Assembly: GCA_033002965.1 (NCBI GenBank)
Contig: JAURVB010001876.1
Span: 1-64,000, forward strand
Direction: 5' to 3'
Length of the DNA: 64,000 nt
DNA from: Piper betle
Lineage: Eukaryota > Streptophyta > Magnoliopsida > Piperales > Piperaceae
This document shows, in pieces, positions 46,491 to 58,549 of the stretch (the stretch's first letter is position 1; each line of letters opens with the position of its first letter). Position numbers and translations under genes: made by a program. The notes under the pieces were generated by a model. The model was not told the origin of the DNA, did not search any database, and was given only the letters and a program-made list of their open reading frames with translations.

Positions 46491-48939
46491 TGGATATGTT
46501 GTTGTGTTTGTTTTATTTTATAGGATTTTTCCCATATTTTTCTAGATTTTTTAGAATTTATTACGAACTAGTTATTATTTTGACTCGAGTAGGAATCGAG
46601 TCAATACTTATTAACGAAACTGCCACTAGAGTATATTTTCTCCCTCCCGACACCCTCCCCCTTCCAAAATCCTAGCCGCCGCCGCCGCCACTATGGTCGC
46701 CGTGCCGCCACAACCCACCCCAGCCACCGTCTCCGCCGCCACGACGCCGGAATCGCCCCCACAATCCGCGACGCCCTCCCTCGTCGATTTTCCGTCTTTC
46801 GGGCCGCGCCGCCACCACTGTGACCCCAACGACCACCCCCTCGCCATCGCCGACGTTTCCCCCATCATCCTGACCGCCGTCGAGGCCGGTCGTAGCCCCG
46901 CCGCCGTCGCCCAGTTTCGACGCCGTCGCCGACAACCATCGCCGCCCCGGCTACCCTATTTGACACCACCATTGGACCAAGCTCGTCGAGCTGGTGCAGA
47001 TAAACCCCCCTGATTGCCTCGTCCCGGATCATCCGCCGAACGCACCCGGTCCAATCTAATCGGACTTCGGACGCCACTAGGTGCCGAATTCGAGTTTTGA
47101 GCCACAATACGGAAACCCTAACCGTCGCCGATTTTCGACGACGCCGAGGTATAATGTATTTTAACTTAATTATTTGAAAGTATTGATTATTAGAATTGCA
47201 TGCTAGGATTGGTGAATTGTGTGTTATAATAATATATATAAATGTAGATTTGATTAAGGATAAAGTATGAAATTTGTTTGATTGAGTGGTGTTAAAAATG
47301 GAGGCTAGAAACTAATTAGGGTAACTAGGTAATGATCATGATCTAATGCAAACTAGCCTAAGTAGACTTGCTAGAATTGATATAGGTTGATGTGTGCTGA
47401 TTGATGCGTGATTGTGTTGATTGTGTGTGCATGCTATAGGATGTGTGATTCATCATGCGGGCGTTAGTTTTTAGCTTGATTGTGAAGGTACGGTGTAGGA
47501 GCTCGCCGCCTAGGCACGTGGACCCGTTTGGAGCTTCTACCAGGTCCGTTTAGGACTCGTTCTCTGTTTTTACACTACTCTATTGTGTATTTGATTTATC
47601 ATATGTAGGATGAGTTAAGTGGCGTTTTATCGGATCCCACTTAACTCGGGCCATTTAGCTAACAGTTCTTTTTTCGGATTAATAACCCTCGAGGATGAGA
47701 TCCCTCGAGTTTGTTTTCGAACTTCAGATCCAGCTCAAGTTGCCTTCGGGCCTATTGTATAAATCCCAACCCAGGCCTATATATGTATAGTTTTTGCGTT
47801 TTCGGTGAGAGATGGGATGAGGGTTACTTACGGCCACGTCTTCAGATAGGGCGTGTGCTCGGAAGAGCGGGCTCTGGAGCTGGGGAGAACCCACTTCGTT
47901 CCCGAAGGATCCGGACAACTCCACCTTTGAGTTCCTCAAACCCGGAGAAGTGTGGAGGTTTACGGGTACTGCAATGCAGCGCATGTCTAGACTTGTGGTT
48001 CAAAGGGTACTGAAGGCGACTGCCTGAGAGTGCTCGGCCTTTGTGCTCAAGGCCAGGAGTAATATGGAAGGTGCAGAGGGCGGTAAGGAATGAGATTTGA
48101 TGCGAGAAGCGATAGAGAAATGGCCAAGGTATGAGAATAAGAAAGAAGGGGGACGCTGTCGACCCGAGGGCGACGACCTGATGGCGACGGCTCCCGTATG
48201 TGCCCTGATGAGAGTTCTTGAGGAAGTATACGGTTTTGATTCAACAGGAGAGGTTGCTCTCCTGTGCCAGATTGATATTAGTTATTTTCCGGGCCGGTAA
48301 CACTCGTTACTGACGGTTTTTCTATATATATGTAGGTGAAGAATGCGAGCGATGAAAGCTGTCGGGACTGCGGAGGAGCAGCACAGAACCGCGCACACAT
48401 GTACTTGCCGCGTGTAATGTATAATGATGGTTGTTTAATGCTGTGTGAATGATTATTAAAATGTTTTTGTCTTGATGAATTGCCGGTTATGAAACGAACA
48501 GATCAATGTGAATGAGTAGGGAGCCTTGGAGTTCAGACTCGGCTCAGGTGAGAACAAATGAGATAATGATTGAATGTCATGGTAGATTGTTATGTGTAAT
48601 CGTATTTTCATAAAATATTTATATACCCTTGTTGTGGATAGGTTGGCCCATATTGCACTTTTAGGGGAAACTCTGTCTGTTTTTCCGTAATAGTATATAT
48701 TTTCTTTTGGTTTCTCATTTATTGTTTTGTTTTGTCTTTGCTTGCACGTCATGTCATGCATGTAGGACTCCGTTAGAACCCAATTGTTCTCATCCATGCA
48801 TTTCATGTTTGCATCTCCATCTTGAGACTCCGAGGGCAGATCCGGGTTGGCTTAACCGAATCCAGTAGATTAGCAAACGGTTCGGTCGCCGGTGACATTT
48901 CTGGTTCGGTTCACGGGTGAACCGAAACGGGGTGTTACA
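46491..48939 (+). mobile_element. Large LTR, copy B, 5'-truncated
   Basis: From 46491 the sequence follows copy A from about 29570 to its end and finishes GGTGTTACA at 48939. Long stretches are nearly identical to copy A (for example 47711-48050 against 30972-31310). A ~60-base insert near 48620-48690 is absent from copy A. The first ~310 bases of the LTR are missing. The right border abuts a copia integrase fragment, so this copy was inserted into, or joined to, that element. Confidence 0.85.
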
Positions 48940-50021
48940 TGTTGAGTTTGATGAATATTGTAGTAAGCATGGGATTAGGCATAAGAAGACGGTTCCTTAT
49001 ATTCTTCAACATAATGGAGTGGCTGAAAGAATGAACAGGACCATCTCTAAGAGGATTAGAAGTATGTTGTCTTCAGCTAAGTTGCCTAAAAGCTTCTGGG
49101 GTGAGGCCATGAGCATAACTTGTTATTTGATCAACAGATCTCCCACACATGCCCTGGACAGTGACATACCAAAAATGGTTTGGAGTGACAAAAGGTCAGC
49201 TATTCTCAGTTGAGAGTTTTTGGTGTAAAGCCTTTCACATATGCCCAAGGAACAAAGAGCTAAGCTTGACTTTAGAGTGTAGAATGCATTTTTCTGGGAT
49301 ATGGTGATGATAAGTTTGGATACAAACTTTGGGATCCTAAGAATAGAAAACTGGTTTGATACAGAGATGCAGTTTTTAGGGAGGATCAAACAGTTGAGGA
49401 CTTTAGAAAGGAAAGTTTGGAAAAGATAAAAGAACCTTCAACTACAACTCAAAGTGAAGAGAAGGCCAATGATGACACAATTGTTCCCCCACCTAGTGAT
49501 AATTACGCTGAGGATGTGGTGTCTCATGATATTTCTTATGAGTTTGTTAATGATGTTGGACACGAATAGAGGGATTTTGATCAAGAGCAGCCAACTAATG
49601 TGAGAAGATCAACTCGTAAACTAGTTCCATCAACAAGATATTCATCATCAGAATATGTAACAATTACTGAATGTGGAGAACCAGAAAATTTTAGTGAGGT
49701 CAAAGCTCATGTAGAAAAGGAGAAATAGTTGAAGGCAATGCAATATGAGATAAAATCTTTGCATGAGAATCATACTTATGAGTTGGTGGATCTTCCTAAG
49801 TGGAAGAGAGTATTAAAGAACAAATACAAGATCAAACATGAAGCAAAAATACACAATTAAGGTATAAGGCAAGGTTGGTGGTGAAGGGCTTCAAACAGAA
49901 GAAAGGTATTGATTTCAATGAAATTTTTTCTCCTGTTATTAAAATGTCTTCTATTAGAATTGTTTTAGTTTTGGCTACAAGTTTGGATTTAGTAGTTGAA
50001 TAGTTAGATGTGAAGACAACC
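48940..50021 (+). pseudogene. Ty1/copia pol pseudogene, integrase to RT start
   Basis: Translated pieces in order are VEFDEYCSKHGIRHKKTVPY, LQHNGVAERMNRTI, MLSSAKLPKSFWGEAM (integrase core and C-terminus), a linker with RSTRKLVPSTRYSSSEYVTI, then KAMQYEIKSLHENHTYELVD (start of the RT domain). Several in-frame stops and shifts are present, for example after NDVGHE and before LKAM. The gag, protease and first part of the integrase are missing. The frame resumes at 52439 after copy C. Confidence 0.85.
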
Positions 50022-52438
50022 TATAAAACGTGTGATTCGATTTAGGGTTTTATAGTCTAAACCGGTCGGTTTGACTGTTATTTTCAGTCGGGTCAATTTT
50101 AAAACACGCATATCGAGTTGAGGTCGATCATGTGTTATGAACCATGAGAGTCATGTGTGCCCAAGTATATGACGATAACACCAGTAAAACAGCAGCAGAA
50201 TGAGTTATCAGAATATATAAGAGTATGCCAGATTTTTCTTTATTTATTTTAATTAAATCCTAAAATTATTTTTAGGTCGAATAACGTATTAGGACGCATT
50301 ACGAGCAATTTGGGTGGGTTATTAGTTATAGAGCATGTCATTGATATGTATTATATTTGGGGGATTTTTTTTCATGTTCTCTGGATTTTTAGAATTATTA
50401 CAAGTTAGTATTATTTTTGACTCGAGTTGGAATCAAATCAAGTTTTAATTATGAGACAACCATTCATTTTTCTCAACTAACCATTCGTTTTTCTCACCTG
50501 ACCATTCGTTTTTCTCAATGACCATTCATTTTTCTCACTTGACCATTCATTTTTCTCACCCTGACATCTATATATTCCACACTTCTAATGATGTCATTAT
50601 TCAGCCACCACCATCCTTCTCACCTAACTTCCTTCTTCTTTTTCTTTCTTCCCTCTTCCCCACGATCCTCATTGGAGCCGGCCACAACATTGTCACTGTC
50701 ACCGTCGCCGTGTGATTGACGATTAGGTATAGAATTTTATTCAATTTAATTATTTAAAATTGATATTTATTAGCACAACATATTAGGATTGATTAATTGT
50801 TGTGATGAATGCCTGATTATAGATGAAGTGATGATTTGCATGATTTGATTGATAGTTAGTTATCTAATGAAATAAATTAAATTTGAGCATGCTAATTGAC
50901 TACAACATAACTTAGAAAAAACATAATAAAATTGGGATGAATAGGATGAGATATTTTTACATTGATGATTGTTTAACTGTTATTAGATGATGATTGTATT
51001 ATATGTGTGATGTTCATGATGAGTTTGATGCATCATTCAGTTAGTGGGCGTTAGCTTCCGGATTTGATGTGTAGGTATTGAGTAGGAGCTCGCCGCCTAG
51101 GCGCGTGGACACAATTGGAGCTTCTACCAGGTCCTTCTAGGACTCGCTTCTTGTTTTATGCTCTATTCTATTGTGTATTATTTTATACTTGTAGGATGAG
51201 TTAAGCGGCATTTTATTGGATCCCACTTAACTCTGATCATTTAATTGATCAATCTTTCAGATTAATAACCCTCGAGGATGAGATCCCTCAAGTATGTTTT
51301 TGAAAAAAAGATCCACCATAAGTTGTCTTTCGGCCTATTATATAAATCCTTTCTAAGGTCTATATATAGTTTTATCGAGTTTTCAGTGAGATGCGAGATG
51401 GGAAATTTGACAACCGTGCTACGCGAGTGGGCATGTGCCTGTCAAAGTGGTCTCTAAATTAGTGAGAGGATTGTTCCAATGCCGAGGGATCTTGACAACT
51501 CCCATTTTGAGTTCCTCACACCCAGAGAAATGTGGAGGTTTACGGTTACTATTTAGTATAGTGCATGTCCAGACTTGTGGTTCAAAAGGTACTAAAGGCA
51601 ACTGCCTAATAGTATTCGGTCTTCGTGCTCAAGTCTAGGGGAATTATGGAGGTAAGGAGAGGGCTTAGGATATATTAGTAGTTCCGAGGGACCAGCAAAT
51701 GAAATGAGAAAATCAGCAGCAGCAGAACAGTTAGTTTAGGATGTCACCGGGTCTGCAGCCTAGTGGCTCCTCAGTAGGTGCCCTTCAGAGAGTTCACGAG
51801 AAGTATATGAATGTTTTCTTTCATATAAAAGTTTGCTCTCATAGATAGTTTGATATTAGTTATATTTTTGGACCAGTAACACTCATTACTGACGTTTTTT
51901 TATAATATATGTAGATGATGGTAATGAGGATGATGAGTCAGCATAAACGAAGGAGCACTGACGTCTCTTGCATACACACACGTCAGACAATAGAATATTA
52001 ATGTTTTGTTTATTTTGTCTTTATATTAAGAATGATGTGATGTAAGGTATGACAATTGAATTCATATGATTGATTAAAAAGTAATTAGAGTGCACAGATG
52101 GGTCAAGACCCAAAATTTAGAATGAATTATGCAACAAATTAGAATTTTGTTTCAACATCAATGCGTGATATAATAATATATATATATATATATATATATA
52201 TTATCAATTTTATCGATTTTTATCGTCATTATTTTTAGTGTGAACTAGTTGTCATGTCATCCATGTAGTAGCATGTTAGGTTTATTTTTTTGCATTCATC
52301 CATGCATGGCGATAGACATCTTCCATCTCAAGACGCCGAGAGTACATCCTCAGGGTTGGGTTCAGGTTAGCCGACCTAACTAGGACCAGTGATATTCCGG
52401 TTCGGTTCGCAAGCGTAAATCGAATTTGGGGTGTTACA
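50022..52438 (+). mobile_element. Large LTR, copy C, full length and older, nested in copia RT
   Basis: The element starts TATAAAACGTGTG (copy A has TGTAAAACCCGTG) and ends GTGTTACA. It shares with copy A the blocks GTAGGAGCTCGCCGCCTAGG, AACCCTCGAGGATGAGATCC and ACTCGTTACTGACG-like near the end, but is more diverged. It interrupts the copia RT frame between ...DVKT and FLHSDL... Flanks CAACC and TAGTC could be a decayed 5-bp duplication differing by three transitions. An (AT)n run lies at about 52174-52201. Confidence 0.8.
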
Positions 52439-53573
52439 TAGTCTTTCTTCATAGTGATCTTAAGGAGACCATATACATAGAACAACCAGATGGTTTTGAA
52501 GTCAAAGGAAAGGGTATGCAGATTGAAAAAGAGTTTGTATGGTCTAAAGCAAACTCATAGACAGTGGTACAAAAAGTTTGATTCTTTTATGGAAAAGAAT
52601 GGGTACAAGAAACCTATTTCTAATCACTGTGTGTTCATCAAGAGGTTTGATGATGGTGACTTTATTATTCTGATGCTTTATGTGGATAGCATGCTGATTA
52701 TAGGACATGATGGAGCCAAGATTACAAGTTTAAAGAAGAACTTGAACAAATCCTTTGCAATGAAGGATTTGGGATCGGCAAAACAAATCTTGGGGATGTC
52801 CATTCGGTGTGACAGGGGAGCTAGAAAACTTTGGTTGTCACAAAAAAAGCACATAGAAAAGGTACTTGAAAAATCCAACATAAAAGATGCAAAGCTGATT
52901 GGAGTTCTATTTGGAGGTCACTTCAAGTTGAAGAAAAGTGACTTAAGTGAAATAGAAATGAAGGAAATGAAAAAGGTTCCTTATGCTTATGCAGTTGGTA
53001 GTTTGATGTGTGCTATAGTTTGTACAAGGCCAGACATAGCATATGTAGTTGGAATGGTTAGCAGACATTTAACAAATCCGAGCAAAGAACATTGGCAAGC
53101 AATTAAATGGATAATGAGGTACTTGAGAGGTACATCCAAAATATGTTTGTATTTTGGAAGTGATAAATTTTTATTGGTTGGCTACACCGATGAAGACATA
53201 ACAAGTGACTTGGAGACAAAAAGGTCAACATCTGGGTTTGTTGTTAATTTTGCTAATGGGGCTATGTCTTGGTAGTCTAGTTTGCAAAAGTGTGTTGCAT
53301 TATCTACAACTGAAACCGAATTTATTGCTACTATAAAAGCTTGCAAGGAGATGTTATGGACAAAGAGATTTTTGAATGAAATTGGTATTAAACAAGAGAG
53401 ATATATTGTACACTATGATAGCCAGAGTGCAATTCACCTGAGTAAGAATTCAAATTTTCATTTAAGGAGCAAACACATTGATGTGAGATATCACTATGTA
53501 AGAGATGTGTTAGAAAGTAAATCTCTTGAGCTAACAAAATTCATACTGAAAAGAATATTTCAGACATGATGAC
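52439..53573 (+). pseudogene. Ty1/copia pol pseudogene, RT and RNase H
   Basis: After copy C the copia frame resumes with FLHSDLKETIYIEQPDGFEV, then CRLKKSLYGLKQTHRQWYKK, the RT active-site region reading YVDS at 52679-52690 instead of the YVDD of active copia elements, and FAMKDLGSAKQILGM. RNase H follows with KRSTSGFVV, a stop at 53274-53276, CVALSTTETEFIA and SKHIDVRYHYVRD. The changed catalytic residue and the stop codons show it is dead. It belongs to the same insertion as 48940-50021. Confidence 0.87.
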
Positions 53574-54378
53574 TAAAGTTGTGTTAAAGGAAAAACATGT
53601 TTACTGTTAGAATGGAGCAGGCATAGATAGAGTTTCCCATGCCGGCTAGAGGTATTTCATGGGGTCGGGAAGGGAAGGTTTGTTGGGTTGTCCCTCCTCC
53701 GTAAATACATGAAATTACAACCATATTTTGGGCAAAACTATGATTTTGTAGATTTGGTTTGTTCAAATGAATAAAAGCAACATCAACCTTTTTCTTATTT
53801 GGGATTTTGATTTTTGGAGAAAAAGGGACAGAGAGGAGAAATGAAAATTATGTGGATTGAAGAAATGTGAATGTTTTGTTGAGATTCGCTTACAATCCTC
53901 AATGGTAACCTCGCAAAGTTCTTAATCTGTAATTCTATATTTTTTTTCTTTGTGGTTAATACCAATTTTATAGAAAGTACAGTAAATTGGTATTGGAGAG
54001 TTTATTCTCCTGGGGATCTGTTCTATATCAAAGTCATTATATAGGAAATTTGATCTGATCGTTTGCCATGTAGCTTTTTCCTAAAATTTGAGGCTTTCAA
54101 CGTAAAATTAGTTTGTCTTCTAGGTTTACAGTGCGTCTATTATCTTATTTGCTATTCTCATCGTCTTTAGTTGAAACGAGGATTTTATTTGGTTAATCCC
54201 GACACAAACTTCCTAGTAAGCATCTACACATTTACCCGTCAGGAAATGGAAGGTGAAAGCCCGGAATATACAGTCCAAAAACTGCTAAGGTAATCTGCTA
54301 CTATCACCATGGCAATTTAGCAGTCCTTTCAATTTCAGAAGCTAGCCAGCATCACTTTTCCTTATGCTTATCTCCTTG
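53574..54378. other. Copia 3' flank and intergenic DNA
   Basis: The stretch after RNase H may contain the remains of the copia 3' LTR, but no TG...CA pair could be fixed. No gene was recognised. Confidence 0.4.
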
Positions 54379-55748
54379 TTATCGAATAGCTGCCTGTTTA
54401 TCTTTCTGGGAATCAATGACGGATTGATTGGCAGCCACTGTTTCCTCCAATCTTTGAAGTTGTCTTCTTTCCTCGGCAATCAAAAAATTGATCGAGCAGT
54501 TTTTAGCTTCAAAGGCCTCTATCTGAGCCTTCCACTCCTTCAGCTCGTTGTCATGCTCTTCACATGCTTTGAGTGAGGCCCGCTTCCATTCAACCTGACG
54601 ACTAAGTTCTTCGAACCGACACTTCAACTTCTGAGTGTTGTAACCCATGCTTTCCAAGAACTTCAATTGGTCTGATATGTTAATCATATTGCATGCAACA
54701 TTTTCAGCAGCAACTAAACTTCAATATTTGATTAGCAACAACTATGAAACTATTTTCAATTGCCTCAATGAGGGTCGGCCGAACTCCTCACTCGTACCAT
54801 TTAAGAACTACAGTGGGGACTCTGAGGCATGGCTTCAAAGACTTTCAGCTTTGGACTCAAGAACTTCTCCTTCCTCAAACCACTAAAGGTGCATGCCTTT
54901 CTTTCCATGCTCCCAAGAGTTTCAATAACTTGCCTCTCAGAATTTTCGAACTGATTTCTACCATCATCATTATTTGATTGAGCAACTCCATCATCTATTT
55001 CTTCACCAACAGCCTCACTTCTAATAGTTCCATTGATGTGAGAGGAGTCATATTCCAGAGTCTTTGTCTGATCAACTGATTTTTCCTCTCTTTCTACCAT
55101 TGTCTGGAAATCCATTCTGAGACAACTGACAAGAATCATTCACATTTAGACGCTGAGCACCTCGTACCAACTTTTTGGGAACAACTTCTTTGTTGATGAG
55201 GGTTTCACATCTAATTTGAGCAGATGAAGAGTTCCTGGTGACTCTTTTGCTGGAGGAGCAATCTTTAGCAGGCAGTTTCCTCTTCAAAGGCCTACGAGAC
55301 CCAGCAGCAATTACATTATTTGCACCATCCCCATCACAGAACACGGGCTCCAATTTCGCACCCATGTTCTTTGCTCCTTTTCGGAATTCATCCATTGCGT
55401 TTACCATAAATCCCTGGGCAATGCTTGTTCCAGGAAATTCATCCTTGATTGCCTCCGAACATTCAATGAAATACTTCAACTGAGAGTTAGTTGTTGGCAT
55501 ATGGGCCGATGGAGGAAGGAGCAAAACTTGAAGCCAATGCACTCCATAGTCTACCTTCGTAATCTAACGTCTGCGTTACGCAGTACGTCACAGACAAATA
55601 ACATGTGATTTAGGTTCCTTAGTGTTGGAACCATATGCTTTGCTTGATTTATTGTATGCCAGGCGCCTTCATAGTCCATACTTTTCATTTGATTGATGGC
55701 CAATTCTTTTATTTTATCAGTACCACCCTGCTTACGACTCGTTGTCAT
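54379..55748 (-). CDS. J-domain-like / DUF724-like coiled-coil protein, frame-disrupted
   Basis: On the minus strand the start MTTSRKQGGTDKIKELAINQ at 55748 is followed by a helical segment ending HMLFVCDVLRNADVRL. After a frame change comes VDYGVHWLQVLLLPPSAHMP and a block resembling a degenerate J-domain region. A basic linker (RRPLKRKLPAKDCSSSKRVT) follows, then, in another frame, VFEAMPQSPH, a motif of the DUF724 C-terminal region. The C-terminus is a long coiled coil from MINISDQLKFLESMGYNTQK to about AANQSVIDSQKDKQ. At least three frame changes separate these pieces (near 55560, about 55085 and about 54795). The family assignment is tentative. A related, shorter fragment lies at 60600-61163. 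Confidence 0.5.
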
Positions 55749-57239
55749 TTTAGACCCTGTGAATGCCATGCATGAGAATGGAATAAATGTATGAAGTAAT
55801 AAAAAACCCAATTTGTATTATATTTGGTTTTTTATTATAAAGTTTGGTAAATGCAATTTACGGTTAACATGACTTCAAAGAAATTGGTACGTATGTGATG
55901 TGTTTGTAAATTATTTATCTCAATACCAGAAAATTATTCAAAACGCAATAAAAAAGCAAAGTACTAACCACGTTCAGCTTTTACTTTTTGGGACACAATT
56001 GATAATTTCCTAGGTGTATACTCACAAAGAGTCGAATCCTCTTCCTCGCAACCCCAACATGATCAAAGAGCAAGTCTCCATCCCCTCCTCTCAAAAGAAA
56101 TACAAGAGCCCTTCGAGTAGACTACCACGAGGTTACCGTGAAAAGACACCGCCTAGAGCCCTTTTTATTGCCACAAATAAGTAACTCCCACCATAGACGA
56201 ATAATTAACTCCCACAATGGTCGAATAATTAAATCTCATACGAATAACAATAAGTTAATTCCCACAATGTACTTATTTATCTATTGTAATGACCGGACCC
56301 TATAACAAATTTACGGGCTTAAATCATCCTTTTAAATTTGTTTATTCAAGTTAAAGATTTATAAGCAGACCTTCACTAATATACTGGACTTTATTCAAAT
56401 AAATATTAGATTTAAGACTAATTTTAAAAATAACTAGCTATGTAAACAATCGACACGGCTCGACCATGTCCATAAATATTATAGTGAACATATAGTCCCT
56501 CACTAATATACCGGATTTTATTCCAATAAATATTAGATTTAAGACTAATTTTAGAGAATAACTAGCTATGGAAACAATTGACACGGCTCGACCATGTCCA
56601 CAACCATGTCCATCAATATTATAGTGAACATATCCATAAACATGTCCACCATGGACCACAAAAATCCCAATTTATGTTCGTCCACCACAAACATTCAATT
56701 ATGGACTTGGATTTGGACATTTTAGTAGATGTATTTAGCCAAAACAAAAAACAACAAAATCCTGCTGACAATTATGGACTTGGATTTGGACATTTTAGTT
56801 GATTCCTGTATATCCATTAAAGACTCAGCCAAGACAAATAACAACAAAAACTTTGGTCTCTGTTGATTTTCTGGCTTAATTACAACAGCATACTATTTAT
56901 TTCCTGGCCTAATATTATCAACTATACTTAACTTAACTTCTCACTCCCCCATCATCATTACAACGATTAATACAGCATACAGACAACACCTTTAAAAAAA
57001 CCCTGGAAACTTCACATTAGGCTGCTTCTAAACATGCTACAAGCATTTCGGGGGAGAAAAACAACGCAATGCATGGTTGGAAAGAGAATGTAGTGAAGAA
57101 AAGCCTACACGAGGGAGTGGCAGGTGAGGAGGAGCTTCACCGGAGCTTCACGGAAATATCTCGGTCGGCTCACTTAGTTTGGGCAGAAAACCGAAATTAT
57201 AGCACCACATTACTCCACCCTAAATTATCAAACCGGTTT
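55749..57239. other. Intergenic DNA with a ~126-bp tandem repeat
   Basis: Two diverged units at about 56372-56497 and 56498-56636 share CACTAATATAC, AATATTAGATTTAAGACTAA and ACACGGCTCGACCATGTCCA. A second short direct repeat, TTATGGACTTGGATTTGGAC, occurs near 56698 and 56774. Part of 55749-55980 is probably upstream sequence of the minus-strand gene. No other gene was seen. Confidence 0.6.
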
Positions 57240-58549
57240 ATGACACGTTGTACACCGTTGAGTTGCCGGCTGGTGCCATTGTCTGACATATTATGTATAA
57301 TTATGTGTATGTATGATTTTAGTTATTATGTATAATTATGTATGTATGATTTTAGTTGGCTGCTAAATAGTTCTGGCATATGCTTTTGAAATTCATTTCC
57401 GTAAAATTTTTATGATAGTAGTTAAATTAATAATTTTTTTTATAAATTTTAACATTGTATTTCGGTCTCTCCTTAGACAAAAGAATTAGGATACTTCAAG
57501 TGGTATCAGAGCGAATATTATTCTATATTAGATGAATGGTAGTATGTCAAGAGTGGAGGGCAAAATTTCTTTAAAGTAAGTGATAAATGTGATATTCCCC
57601 AAAACGTTAAGTTAGTACAACTAATACTTATCGGGGTACAATCCAATATATTCATAGAATGTATTGCACATCTAATATTTATCGGGGTTGGTCCAATATA
57701 TTCATGGAATATACTTAAGACATCAGACAATTAAGTAATTTTCTCATTATGACCTTAATATATTTTTGAGGACGAAATTTCTCAAATTGGGATATTGTAA
57801 GACCCTGAAAATATTTAAGTAATTTTATCTTAAAACAAATTTTAAATATTATTAAATTAATTTTATTTAATAATATTTATGGATTGTTTTTAATAAGTTT
57901 TATTTATTGCATTTTCATATTTCGTTATTAGTTATCTTTATTTATTATCTTTTCGTATTTCGTTACATCATCCCTTTTACCTTTAGCCTCTATAAAAAAG
58001 GGCTAAGGTTAAGTGCACGATATGGGAAAGAGTTTATGGTATCTCTATTTTTTTCTCTTTCTACTGCCTACTTTCTGTTTTTTATATCTCTATCACATGT
58101 AGATTATAATTTTATTTTCTTTCATTTATGATAAGGTTTAATAAGTAATTAAGTATGATGTAGGCATGTTGTCGTCAATTAGATTTTGGTCCATGTATAT
58201 GGTAATGTATGATGCAAGCATGTTACTATCAACTAAATTCGGGGTACATGTGTATGGTTATATATGATGTAGACATCTTATCGTCGATTAAATTCTAGTA
58301 CATAATGTGTGTTTATGATAAGTTGCATGATCCGTTGAATTATCCAGGTTGCACAGAATGTTATTGTGTGTTCTGTACAGTATATATGATTATGCATGTA
58401 TGTATAATTTTAGTTTGTTACTAAGTAATTTTAGCCTACGCTTTTGAAATCCGTTTCCATAAGGTTTGTACAATAATAATTAAAAAAAATTTACTAATTT
58501 TAATATCACATTTCGATCGGCCGTCTGATTGAAAATTTTGGATGTTACA
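57240..58549 (+). mobile_element. Internally deleted Ty3/gypsy-like retrotransposon remnant
   Basis: A truncated 5' LTR (about 57240-57495) is followed by a tRNA-Met-i primer site TGGTATCAGAGCG at 57501-57513. A short interior with no coding frame ends in TTGAGGACGAAATTT (57766-57780), a motif often found just before the 3' LTR of plant gypsy elements. The 3' LTR runs from TGTAAGACCC at 57796 to GATGTTACA at 58549, about 754 bp. The distal parts of the two LTRs align (GCTTTTGAAAT-C-TTTCC and following). All protein-coding sequence is gone. Confidence 0.7.
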
